From CAZNKU01 sp045541135 (GTDB lineage: Bacteria > Bacillota > Clostridia > Monoglobales > Firm-18): 64,000 nucleotides of DNA. Shown here in pieces: positions 1-8,025 of the stretch. The stretch's first letter is position 1, and the number at the start of each line of letters is the position of its first letter. The notes beneath the pieces were generated by a model. The model was given only the letters and a program-made list of their open reading frames with translations, was not told the origin of the DNA and did not search any database. Location of the stretch: assembly GCA_045541135.1 (NCBI GenBank), contig JAZQIO010000020.1:1-64000 (forward strand), in the 5' to 3' direction. The translations under genes and the position numbers were made by a program.

Positions 1-396
<396 letters not shown>

Positions 397-405
<9 letters not shown>

Positions 406-422
406 AAAATTATTTAATCGAG
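397..422. repeat. Inverted repeat across the 16S mature 5' end
   Basis: A perfect 10-bp inverted repeat (ctcgattaaa at 397-406, tttaatcgag at 413-422) has a six-base spacer and straddles the predicted 16S 5' end. In the precursor RNA it would fold into a small hairpin containing the first bases of the mature 16S. It may take part in 5' processing or compete with the normal 16S helices. The repeat is seen directly; the role is inference. Confidence 0.7.
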
Positions 423-557
423 CTTCTCTCTGCTCAATTCAAATTCGTTGTTTTGTAAAGAGTATATAAACTCTAATTGACGAGAACTTTTATTTGTACA
501 TCGTTCTCACGCTATTCACTTTTCAAACTTCATGTGCACTCCGCAAAGCGCTTGATT
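423..557 (-). promoter_or_regulatory. rRNA operon leader
   Basis: This is the transcribed spacer between promoter P2 and the 16S gene. It contains a gagaac...gttctc stem (482-487 with 503-508). On the minus strand it also carries a CTCTTTACAAAACAACG stretch near 450 that resembles the boxA antitermination element of low-GC Gram-positive rRNA operons. No convincing protein gene lies here. The boxA call is tentative. Confidence 0.5.
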
Positions 558-586
558 ATTATAACAAACCTTTGCGGGTTTGTCAA
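558..586 (-). promoter_or_regulatory. rRNA promoter P2
   Basis: On the minus strand a consensus -35 TTGACA (586-581) and consensus -10 TATAAT (563-558) are separated by exactly 17 bases, with an A/T-rich upstream tract. This is the proximal of two promoters firing towards the 16S gene. Confidence 0.9.
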
Positions 587-693
587 GTACTTTTTTGAAA
601 TTTTTCAAAAAAAATTTGACATTGTTTATTGCAGTTACTTTTTATATCCACTTCTTATCTCCACGCAAGTGTTGTAACAGCGCAACGGGATAT

Positions 694-722
694 ATTTTAA
701 CACAGCAAAAGGACAATGTCAA
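694..722 (-). promoter_or_regulatory. rRNA promoter P1
   Basis: On the minus strand TTGACA (722-717) and TAAAAT (699-694) are 17 bases apart. The -35 lies only about 30 bases beyond the dacF stop codon, so the rRNA operon starts immediately after the sporulation/cell-wall gene cluster. No obvious factor-independent terminator separates them. Confidence 0.88.
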
Positions 723-751
723 TACTTTTTTTGAAATTTTTTAAATATTTT

Positions 752-1882
752 TTATTTTAGTAACCATTTGGTTAAAAAAATGCCGAAAACATCAATCAAA
801 TTAAGCTTTTTTACATCCTCGGATGCAACCAGATCTACCTCTCCTACTATATCTCCTTTTTCAATAAATTCGATTTTTCCTATTATATCTCCCTTTGTTA
901 CAGGGGCTTCTACATTATTTAATGTTACTTTTTCTTCCGTGGCATTTTCCGACTGTTTATCTATAAGTCGCTTAAGTGAATTTTTGGTTACTGCTTCCAC
1001 CTTCGTTGTTTTTCCCTTTAATACATTGGCTACTCCAAAACTTTTATTTGCTTCCGTAAGCGTTTCAATTTTATAATTGGCAAAGCCGTAATTCAAAAGT
1101 TCTTTTGCCGTTTCGAATCTTTCGTTGGTGGTTTCCGCACCGAGTACCACAGCCACTATTGTAAGGCCGTCACGGGATGCAGCAGAGGAAAGGCAATATT
1201 TTGCATTTGTTGTAGAGCCGGTTTTTACGCCTATTGCACCGTTGTAAAATCTTATAAGCTTATTTGTATTGGTAAGCCCAAACTGACCGTTTCGCACGCT
1301 ATCCATCCATATTCCCAGAAACGGGCGAATTGCATCATGTTTCAAAAGTTCTCTTGACATTGCCGCCACATCGGCAGCAGAGCTGTAGTGATTATCTTCA
1401 TCCAGTCCATTGCAATTTACAAAATGAGTATTTGTCATCCCAAGAGCTTTGGCCCGTTCGTTCATTGCATCAACAAAAGCAGTTTCACTTCCCATTATAT
1501 GTTCTGCCAGCGCAACACTTGCATCATTTGCAGACCCTACTGCTACAGATTTTAAAAGCTCTTCAACAGACATCTGTTCCCCGGGCTCGAGATATATCTG
1601 CGAGCCACCCATACTTGCGGCATACTCGCTGACAGTTACAACGTCGCTCATAGAAATTCTTCCCGCCTGTAAGGATTCCATACAAATAAGCATTGTCATA
1701 ACTTTTGTTACACTTGCAATGGGATATGGCTCATTACTGTTACTTTCTGCAAGTACCGTACCCGTATCATAATCCATCAATATATAGCTTCTTACATTAT
1801 GTGAAGGTTGAAAGTCTGCGAAAACCGTAACAGACATTGATGCTATAAGTATAAATAAAACAAAACGCATACCCGTTTTCAT
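752..1882 (-). CDS. dacF: D-alanyl-D-alanine carboxypeptidase, DacF type
   Basis: A serine-type DD-carboxypeptidase (family S11, penicillin-binding protein) that trims the terminal D-Ala from peptidoglycan pentapeptides outside the membrane. The 376-residue protein has an N-terminal signal peptide (about 1-22). It carries the three penicillin-binding motifs: SxxK (Ser57-Val-Thr-Lys60), SxN (Ser117-Ala-Asn119) and KTG (220-222). A C-terminal region of the PBP5 type follows. The ATG at 1882 is preferred because GGAGG lies eight bases upstream; an in-frame TTG further out overlaps that ribosome site. It is the last gene of the spoIIM-xerD-dacF run; in Bacillus the equivalent dacF precedes the spoIIA operon, which is absent here. 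A closely related DacA/DacB assignment is possible. Confidence 0.9.
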   Translation of the reverse strand: MKTGMRFVLFILIASMSVTVFADFQPSHNVRSYILMDYDTGTVLAESNSNEPYPIASVTKVMTMLICMESLQAGRISMSDVVTVSEYAASMGGSQIYLEPGEQMSVEELLKSVAVGSANDASVALAEHIMGSETAFVDAMNERAKALGMTNTHFVNCNGLDEDNHYSSAADVAAMSRELLKHDAIRPFLGIWMDSVRNGQFGLTNTNKLIRFYNGAIGVKTGSTTNAKYCLSSAASRDGLTIVAVVLGAETTNERFETAKELLNYGFANYKIETLTEANKSFGVANVLKGKTTKVEAVTKNSLKRLIDKQSENATEEKVTLNNVEAPVTKGDIIGKIEFIEKGDIVGEVDLVASEDVKKLNLIDVFGIFLTKWLLK

Positions 1883-1941
1883 AATAAATACCTCCAAAGG
1901 AATTATTACTAAATAGATATGCGAAAAAATTCATAATATAA

Positions 1942-2829
1942 CTATCCTCTTGCTAAAGGATGAGCGTTTTTATAAACTTCATTTATTTTATTTTTTATGA
2001 TACTTGTATAAATCTGTGTAGAAGAAACATCGGCATGACCAAGCATTTCCTGCAAAGACTTGATATCTGCACCGTTTTCAAGAAGATGTGCCGCAAAAGA
2101 GTGACGCAATGTGTGAGGGGTAATATCCTTATTTATATTCGCCTTTTCCGTATAGCTTTTTATTATTTTCCAGAATCCCTGTCTTGTAAGACGTGCACCA
2201 TTGATATTTACAAACAAAGCATCCGAGTTTTCGTCAAGCATCAGACTTCTTTCCTGATTTATGTAATTTTTTAGTGCCATTGCCGCACGTGGATATATGG
2301 GAATTACACGTTCTTTTGTCTGGCGACGACACACAATATAGCCTACATCAAGATTAATATCCTCCACATTAAGTGATACCAGCTCGGTAACTCTTATGCC
2401 CGTAGCATACAAAAGCTCCAGCATAGCCTTATCCCTTTTCCCCTTGAAATCTTCACCGGAGGGCTGTGCAAGCAAAAGCTGTATTTCATCACCTGTGAGA
2501 ATTTGCGGCAACTTTCTTTCAGACTTTAATGCGTGTACCTTTTCAACAGGATTTATATTGCACACCTTTTTGTCACAAAGATATCTGTAAAAGCTTCTTG
2601 TGGAAGCAATTACACGGGATACACTTGTAGGGGCTTTGCCCATTTTCTGAAGATATGTAATATAATTAAGGTAAGCAGTAGGCGTAATATCAACACAGCT
2701 TGACACACCGGTCGACTTCAAATAATCCATATACTGTTTTACATCTCTTATATATGACTGCAATGTATTTGCAGATACTTTTTTATCTGTTACAAGATAA
2801 TTGGTAAAATCATTTAACATATTTACCAT
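1942..2829 (-). CDS. xerD: Tyrosine recombinase XerD
   Basis: A site-specific recombinase of the XerC/XerD type that resolves chromosome dimers at dif sites. The 295-residue protein has an N-terminal SAM-like core-binding domain (about 4-86) and a catalytic domain. The catalytic set is complete: Arg146 (ATGIRVTEL), Lys172, His239-x-x-Arg242 (HTLRH), His265 (LGHAD) and nucleophile Tyr274 (TQIYT). The ATG has AAGGAG eight bases upstream. The position between spoIIM and dacF matches the conserved XerD locus of spore-forming Firmicutes, which favours XerD over XerC or a phage integrase. Confidence 0.93.
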   Translation of the reverse strand: MVNMLNDFTNYLVTDKKVSANTLQSYIRDVKQYMDYLKSTGVSSCVDITPTAYLNYITYLQKMGKAPTSVSRVIASTRSFYRYLCDKKVCNINPVEKVHALKSERKLPQILTGDEIQLLLAQPSGEDFKGKRDKAMLELLYATGIRVTELVSLNVEDINLDVGYIVCRRQTKERVIPIYPRAAMALKNYINQERSLMLDENSDALFVNINGARLTRQGFWKIIKSYTEKANINKDITPHTLRHSFAAHLLENGADIKSLQEMLGHADVSSTQIYTSIIKNKINEVYKNAHPLARG

Positions 2830-2923
2830 AATTCTTACTCCTTTGATTTATGTAAACTCAAAAACGCGTGGAATCTTATTTTACAACATTTTTTTCGTTT
2901 TGTACAGCTTTTTTTAAAATAAA

Positions 2924-2954
2924 TTAAACAAAAAAATTTGTAAAATTTGTTTAA
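2924..2954. repeat. AT-only inverted repeat between spoIIM and xerD
   Basis: A perfect 9-bp inverted repeat (ttaaacaaa 2924-2932, tttgtttaa 2946-2954) lies in the 165-bp gap. It could act as a weak terminator after spoIIM or as a binding site. It contains one G/C pair per arm, so chance in A/T-rich DNA is possible. Confidence 0.35.
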
Positions 2955-2994
2955 TATTCACATTGCTACAACATATTGTTATTTGCACATATAA

Positions 2995-3594
2995 TCACCT
3001 ACAAATTAAGCCGATAATCCACGGTGAAAAAAATGTATCGGCAACAACGGAAAGTAGGGAAATCAGAAATAAAACTGCAAAAATTATACTGTACAGACCT
3101 AAATTCCCTTCCGAATTACGTCCCCTTTTTTTATGCCTGTTATTTATTGCAACAACAGATAAAATCAAATACACAGGTATGTTAATTAAAAAAACAAAGA
3201 AAACAGAAACAATTCCTACACCAAATCCCTGTGCCCCAAAATTCGAAGAAAGATAACCCATTGTAAAGCCCAAAGAAAACCCATATGAAAAAAGTGCCGC
3301 AAAAGAAACGGGCAAAAGCCACACCGATAAACCGCTTAAAAATATCAGCAATGTAATACGCAGAGTTTTTAAAAAAGATGTTTTTGCTATTTCACTTCTG
3401 TTGAAATCTCCTTCTGAAAATCCCTCTATAAAAGTTCCTACCTCGGTTTGCAGACCATCTGATATTTCAGCAGAAACATTTCCGGAAAATACAAAGCCCG
3501 ATATAATACCTCCCGCAAATAACAGAAGTACAATTATATATTTGAATAAATTTTCTTCTATATGCCTTTTCAACAGCTTTTTTAATTCATACAT
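2995..3594 (-). CDS. spoIIM: Stage II sporulation protein M
   Basis: An integral membrane protein of the DMP complex (SpoIID-SpoIIM-SpoIIP), which remodels septal peptidoglycan and drives engulfment of the forespore. The 199-residue protein has the family layout: a short basic N-terminus, a first membrane helix (about 18-38), a soluble stretch, then several helices. The glycine-rich block near 112-128 (GFTMGYLSSNFGAQGFG) is typical of SpoIIM. The ATG is preceded by CGGAGG. This gene is the strongest sign that the organism sporulates. It heads the spoIIM-xerD-dacF run. Confidence 0.92.
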   Translation of the reverse strand: MYELKKLLKRHIEENLFKYIIVLLLFAGGIISGFVFSGNVSAEISDGLQTEVGTFIEGFSEGDFNRSEIAKTSFLKTLRITLLIFLSGLSVWLLPVSFAALFSYGFSLGFTMGYLSSNFGAQGFGVGIVSVFFVFLINIPVYLILSVVAINNRHKKRGRNSEGNLGLYSIIFAVLFLISLLSVVADTFFSPWIIGLICR

Positions 3595-3652
3595 TTTTTA
3601 TCCTCCGAATAGGTTTATATGAAATAATATGAATCTTCGGAGAGTTTTATGC

Positions 3653-3680
3653 AAAAAAGACTGCCCCGAAGGACAGTCTA
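3653..3680 (-). terminator. Rho-independent terminator of putP
   Basis: The agactg...cagtct stem (3658-3663 with 3674-3679) is followed on the minus strand by six U residues (complement of 3653-3658). It sits directly after the putP stop. Confidence 0.85.
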
Positions 3681-3691
3681 AAAAACAAATA

Positions 3692-5206
3692 TTAATCGTC
3701 AATGTTTTTGTCTGTAGCAGTTTCGTATATTTTTTCAATTTCTGCCGAAGGCTTTTTATCTGCAAGTGAAACTACCACTGCAACAATAAAGCTTATTACA
3801 AAACCCGGTAGAATTTCATAAATTCCTGTTGTTGCAGTAAGCTTCCACAACCATACCAAATCAACTATTGCACCTGCAACAATACCTGAAACAGCACCTT
3901 TGTATGTAAATCTCTTCCAAAAAAGCGAAAGAATTACCGTAGGACCAAAAGCAGCACCGAAAAGACCCCATGCGTTTTCAACCATATTCATAATAGCCTG
4001 TGCACCTGATCCCTTACTGCTCGCAATGAAGAATGCCACTACAGCTACAATAACAACAATCAATCTACCCATCCAGGTAACTTCTTTGTCAGAAGCCTGT
4101 TTTCTGATAATGGGTTTGTAAATATCGCTTGTAAATGAAGATGACGCAACCAAAAGCTGAGAATCCGCAGTAGACATTGATGCTGCAATAATAGCAGCAA
4201 GCAGCAACCCTGTAATAAATGGAACAAATTTGAATATGTCTCTTGCAAGTTCAATGAATACCAGCTTCTGATTTCCATACTCAAGCAACTCTGCACCAAT
4301 AAGAATTCTTCCGAAATAAGCTATCATAATTGCCGCAAATAAAGTAACTACAACCCAGATTATGGCAACAGTTGCAGATTTTTTAACCATACTTGGTTTT
4401 TCAATAGCCATAAATCTTACAAGAATGTGAGGCATACCAAAGTAACCAAGACCCCATGAAAGACCTGTAACAATTTCCTGCCAGCTTGCTCCAAACAAAT
4501 TAGTTGTAAATGTGCAAGTTACCTCTTTACCGTTTTCCACATACGAATATACCTGATTAAGTACTGATGCATCCAGATCTTTTGTAAAAACAATAACAAT
4601 CGGAACTGCAAGCAAAGCAACAAGCATCAACAGTCCCTGGAAAAAATCTGTCCAGCAAACAGCTTTGTAACCACCCATAAATGTGTATACCAAAACAATT
4701 ACTGCAAAAATTATCATTGCAAGATTTTCACCCAAACCGGGGAACAATGTTGTAAATACTGTTGTACCTGCAGAGAAAGCTGATGCAACATAAATTGTAA
4801 AGCTGATTAAAAATACTACTGCACAAATAATTTTAAGTGCAGGATTTGCTGTTGCAAATCTGTTTGAAAGATACTGGGGCAATGTGATTGAGTCACCGGC
4901 TGCCTTAGAAAACTTTCTTAATCTCTTTGCAACAAAAATCCAGTTAAGTGCTGTACCCAATGCAAGACCGATACCTATCCACGCCTGACCAAGACCAAAG
5001 GCAAGAATACTACCGGGCAACCCCATCAAAAGCCATGCACTCATGTCAGATGCCTGAGCACTCATAGCAGTAACCCATGGACCCATGGATCTTCCTCCAA
5101 GGAAATATTCCTTTTCACCATTATCTTTTGACTTTATAAAGAAAACAACGCCAATTGTAAGCATTGCTACAAAATAAAGAACAAAAGCCAAAACTTCACC
5201 GTTCAT
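3692..5206 (-). CDS. putP: Sodium/proline symporter
   Basis: A member of the sodium:solute symporter (SSF) family that takes up L-proline with Na+. The 504-residue protein is close to the usual PutP length and consists of about 13 membrane helices. It begins with a periplasm-facing helix and has the conserved GGRSMGPWVTAMSAQASDMS segment near 37-56, which contributes to the sodium and substrate sites. The start has a GGAG site upstream. A promoter (5257-5285) and a palindrome (5290-5323) separate it from a TetR gene immediately upstream, suggesting control by that regulator. Substrate specificity within the family is inferred from similarity only. Confidence 0.88.
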   Translation of the reverse strand: MNGEVLAFVLYFVAMLTIGVVFFIKSKDNGEKEYFLGGRSMGPWVTAMSAQASDMSAWLLMGLPGSILAFGLGQAWIGIGLALGTALNWIFVAKRLRKFSKAAGDSITLPQYLSNRFATANPALKIICAVVFLISFTIYVASAFSAGTTVFTTLFPGLGENLAMIIFAVIVLVYTFMGGYKAVCWTDFFQGLLMLVALLAVPIVIVFTKDLDASVLNQVYSYVENGKEVTCTFTTNLFGASWQEIVTGLSWGLGYFGMPHILVRFMAIEKPSMVKKSATVAIIWVVVTLFAAIMIAYFGRILIGAELLEYGNQKLVFIELARDIFKFVPFITGLLLAAIIAASMSTADSQLLVASSSFTSDIYKPIIRKQASDKEVTWMGRLIVVIVAVVAFFIASSKGSGAQAIMNMVENAWGLFGAAFGPTVILSLFWKRFTYKGAVSGIVAGAIVDLVWLWKLTATTGIYEILPGFVISFIVAVVVSLADKKPSAEIEKIYETATDKNIDD

Positions 5207-5256
5207 TTAATTCACTCCTTACTAAATCTGACGGAGTAACCTCCGCAATGTAACCT

Positions 5257-5285
5257 ATTGTAGCACACTTTTTTGCAGAATGCAA
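5257..5285 (-). promoter_or_regulatory. putP promoter
   Basis: On the minus strand TTGCAT (5285-5280) and TACAAT (5262-5257) are separated by 17 bases, about 50 bases before the putP start. The -35 box abuts the inverted repeat at 5290-5323. Confidence 0.7.
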
Positions 5286-5289
5286 TACA

Positions 5290-5323
5290 GAATGCAGTAT
5301 AGACTGTATTCTATACCGCATTC
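5290..5323. promoter_or_regulatory. Inverted repeat, likely TetR operator
   Basis: A 13-bp inverted repeat with one mismatch (gaatgcagtatag 5290-5302; ctataccgcattc 5311-5323) lies four bases upstream of the putP -35 box. A second, overlapping pair (aatacag 5284-5290 with ctgtatt 5304-5310) extends the symmetry. Location and size fit an operator for the neighbouring TetR protein; binding is inferred. Confidence 0.6.
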
Positions 5324-5395
5324 GCCAAAAACCTTATACTATATATCAAAATCGCCAGACTAAATTAAATACTATTTTTTATACAAAAAACAAAC

Positions 5396-5980
5396 TTATA
5401 ACTTTATATGATTCAAAAACACAGGCATTACTGTTTTTGCATAACTTTTCAACGAGTAATCTCCATTGCATAAACACCAGTCATAAAGCAGAGACCGTTC
5501 ACACATTGCATATAGCTTTACAATTTCATTAACAGACATTTCTACAGAAAGTTCGCCATTTTTCTGCCCTTCCGTAACAATTTTACGAAGAAGTTTATAA
5601 TATAATCTTTTATTATCCAGCAAATGCTTTTCGCCTTTTGTTATAAGTTGGGTTGAATACAATCTTGTTAAAAGGTCAATGTCTATACGGTCCTCTATCA
5701 TTTCAAAAAGTCTTTCATTAAGGTACAAAAGCTTATCAAAGCTGTTCATATTTTCATCGATTTCAGACTGCAATTTTTCATACTCTTCATCGAAAATATA
5801 TGAAAGAGAGCCAAGCAGTGCATCCTTACCTTCAAAGTAATGATAGAACGACCCCTTTGATGTACCTGACTTTTCAATTATTTCTTCTATTGTAGTATCC
5901 TCATAGCCCTGTTCATAGAACAAATCCCACGCAGCTGTTATAATTTTACCCCTTGTGTTTCTGGTATTCTTTTTAGCCAT
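5396..5980 (-). CDS. TetR family transcriptional regulator
   Basis: A 194-residue TetR/AcrR-type repressor. The N-terminal helix-turn-helix (about 10-55) has the family signature: an AWDLFYEQGYEDTTIEEI stretch followed by SGTSKGSFYHYF. The C-terminal ligand/dimerisation domain is helical and not assignable to a ligand. The gene is co-directional with and upstream of putP, with a strong palindrome between them. It may control putP, itself, or both. The regulated signal is unknown. Confidence 0.88.
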   Translation of the reverse strand: MAKKNTRNTRGKIITAAWDLFYEQGYEDTTIEEIIEKSGTSKGSFYHYFEGKDALLGSLSYIFDEEYEKLQSEIDENMNSFDKLLYLNERLFEMIEDRIDIDLLTRLYSTQLITKGEKHLLDNKRLYYKLLRKIVTEGQKNGELSVEMSVNEIVKLYAMCERSLLYDWCLCNGDYSLKSYAKTVMPVFLNHIKL

Positions 5981-6039
5981 ACAAACACCCCTGTTAATTT
6001 GATATAAACATTATATAACACTTTTTGTGTAAATTCAAG

Positions 6040-6065
6040 AAAAAAGACGTTGCAGATGCAACGCC
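6040..6065 (-). terminator. Terminator after the SCP2-like gene
   Basis: The stem cgttgc/gcaacg (6048-6053 with 6058-6063) is followed on the minus strand by a U-run (complement of 6041-6045). It ends the transcript of the 6075-6584 gene and separates it from tetR. Confidence 0.8.
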
Positions 6066-6074
6066 TTTAATTTG

Positions 6075-6584
6075 TTATTTTTTCTTTGTTGTAGTCTTTT
6101 TAGCCGCAGGCTTTTTAACCTCTTCTTTTTTTACTTCTTCCTTCTTGGGTTCAGCCTTTTTTGCGACCTTTTTTTCTTCAACTTTTTTAGTTGCCTTTTT
6201 AGGCTCTGTCTTTTCTTCTGTCTTTGGAGCAGCCTTCTTTGCAGGAGCTTTTCTTACTTTCTTTTCAAAGCCCTCAAAAAGCATAACCACATGGTCTGCA
6301 TTGCCGTTTGCGGCAATTGCATCAGCCTCAAACGCCTCATCAACTGTTACCTTTTTATCAATAAGCTTTTCCAAAGTGGAAGAAAGAATGTTTATGTTTA
6401 CTGTGTTGTCAACATAATCATAAGGTTCCACCTTAAAAGCTCCGTCAATATAAGCCACAAAGAATGTGCCGCCACAATCTTCATCATCCATAGTAATCTG
6501 AATTGCAAAGTTTTCAGTATATTTTGTTATGTCAGCTTTAATAAGCTTTTTAGAAAGCTTGTTATATTTTTCTATAAAAGTCAT
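6075..6584 (-). CDS. SCP2-like domain protein with lysine-rich tail
   Basis: A 169-residue protein with two unlike halves. Residues 1-108 resemble the SCP2 sterol-carrier fold seen in small bacterial lipid-binding proteins: an FAIQITMDDEDCGGTFFVAYIDG strand region, then LEKLIDKKVTVDEAFEADAI and NADHVVMLFEGF. Residues 109-169 are almost only Lys, Ala, Pro, Glu and Thr, with PKKEEVKKEEVKK-like repeats, resembling histone H1-like tails. The ATG at 6584 has GGAGG eight bases upstream. The tail suggests binding to nucleic acid or another anionic surface; this is inference. The function is unknown. Confidence 0.7.
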   Translation of the reverse strand: MTFIEKYNKLSKKLIKADITKYTENFAIQITMDDEDCGGTFFVAYIDGAFKVEPYDYVDNTVNINILSSTLEKLIDKKVTVDEAFEADAIAANGNADHVVMLFEGFEKKVRKAPAKKAAPKTEEKTEPKKATKKVEEKKVAKKAEPKKEEVKKEEVKKPAAKKTTTKKK

Positions 6585-6658
6585 ACTAAATCCTCCTATC
6601 ACTTTATATTTTAATTTTAAACTAATGTAATTTGTTTGTCAACACTTAACCATCGACA

Positions 6659-7879
6659 TTATTTGCACATTTCAAGAAGCTGTGCATCTGTGTATGCATC
6701 AATCTTAACATTTCCTTTTTCTATAACATCTGTAAAATGCTTTGCAATATAATCATTTGCATAGGAATCCACAACAAATGCCTGAGGAATATCAATTCTC
6801 TTAATTATGTGGTATCCGTAAGAAGTTTTTACAAGTCCGCTTACCTTGTCAACCTTAAGTGCCTTTACGGCAGTTTCAAATTCTTCAACCATTTCACCTT
6901 CTCCGAACACATAACCTTCCGGATTTGTCTGTATTCCGGGATCTTCGGTATATTCCATCATCAAAGCATCAAAATCCGCACCGTTTTTTAGTTCAGTTAA
7001 GATTTGCTTTGCCAAAGCCTCGTCAGAAACAAGAATGTGTTTTGCAGCCATATAATCCTTCAACTCAGTATTCTTGTAGTTTTCTGCAGCTTCAGCATCG
7101 GGCAGATAAACCTGATACAAGAAAGCGTTAAGGTCAGATGCTCTGCATTCGATTTCAAGAAGATTTGCCCATACAGCATCAAGATTACCCGGATATAAAG
7201 CATCAAGCTCTGCAACATTGGCTACAATATCTTCTTTCATATCATACGGATAAGGGATATCCCACTTGTTTGACTCAGCTTCATAAAGTGCATAGTCTGC
7301 AAGCATAACTTTTGTAACCGCAAAAATTTCTTCCTCGCTGTTTGTTTCGCCGTATTTAGCAAAATACATACCGTATACAGCTGCATAATCTGCAGGATAA
7401 AGCTTTGAACCGTTTATTTCAACAGCTGCAACATCGTTAGTAATAAGAATCTGTTCTGTTGCTGCAACGTACTTTACATCAAAGCCCAATGTTTCTGACA
7501 CAAAACGAAGAGGCACCAAAGTTCTGCCGTTTGTTTCAACAGACGGAACGTCCAATGCAACGGTTTCACCGTTAACATCTGCAACAGCTTCACCAATAAT
7601 CATTGAAATTTTCTTGTCACCAAGTGTGATGATAACCTTTGTTTCTTCGTGGATGTACTGTACATCTGCACCGAAGGTTTCTCCGATAATACGTACGGGA
7701 ACCATTGTTCTGCCTTCAACCGTATATGGAGCAACTTCCATTGTACGTACTTCGATTGCCCCGTTGTCAACCTTTGCGTCATAATCGCCCATTGTGAACT
7801 GCATTGTATGTGCATAAGCACTTACAGAAAACAACGAAAGCACAAAAACTAAAGTTAAAAGTATTTTTTTGAAATTCAT
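6659..7879 (-). CDS. Secreted stalk-domain / parvulin peptidyl-prolyl isomerase
   Basis: A 406-residue exported protein. A signal peptide (about 1-23) is followed by a copper-amine-oxidase N-terminal-like stalk domain (about 30-155) with two EGRTMVPVR / NGRTLVPLR units. A helical linker comes next, then a parvulin (PpiC-type) domain (about 278-365) with AKHILVSDE at its start and YGYHIIKR at its end. The parvulin part should catalyse cis-trans isomerisation of prolyl bonds during folding of exported proteins, as PrsA does. The stalk domain is common in clostridial surface proteins. There is no lipobox, so it is probably secreted or wall-associated rather than a lipoprotein like PrsA. Confidence 0.82.
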   Translation of the reverse strand: MNFKKILLTLVFVLSLFSVSAYAHTMQFTMGDYDAKVDNGAIEVRTMEVAPYTVEGRTMVPVRIIGETFGADVQYIHEETKVIITLGDKKISMIIGEAVADVNGETVALDVPSVETNGRTLVPLRFVSETLGFDVKYVAATEQILITNDVAAVEINGSKLYPADYAAVYGMYFAKYGETNSEEEIFAVTKVMLADYALYEAESNKWDIPYPYDMKEDIVANVAELDALYPGNLDAVWANLLEIECRASDLNAFLYQVYLPDAEAAENYKNTELKDYMAAKHILVSDEALAKQILTELKNGADFDALMMEYTEDPGIQTNPEGYVFGEGEMVEEFETAVKALKVDKVSGLVKTSYGYHIIKRIDIPQAFVVDSYANDYIAKHFTDVIEKGNVKIDAYTDAQLLEMCK

Positions 7880-8025
7880 AATCTACAACTCCTCATATAA
7901 ATATAAGTCATTATATCACAAAAAAAGATACTTGTAAATTAAAATTTTATTAACATTAAACCAAAGTGATTTTTGTCATAACATTGTTTTGGTTGAATAA
8001 ACTTGTACAAAGGAGTGAACGACCA

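Noticed and set aside
616..647. Plus-strand promoter in the rRNA leader
   Set aside because: A TTGACA is present, but the nearest usable -10 is 20 bases away and no gene follows on that strand.
477..677. Open frame of 66 codons on the plus strand in the rRNA leader
   Set aside because: It runs antisense to the rRNA leader and across promoter P2, has no ribosome site, and encodes no recognisable protein.
1942..2829. Phage or mobile-element integrase
   Set aside because: The protein is a full-length XerD in its conserved spoIIM-xerD-dacF place, with no phage genes nearby.
6025..6614. Long plus-strand frames opposite the SCP2-like gene
   Set aside because: They are the complement of the lysine-rich tail (giving Phe/Leu/Ser-rich peptides), and the minus-strand frame has a ribosome site and a domain.
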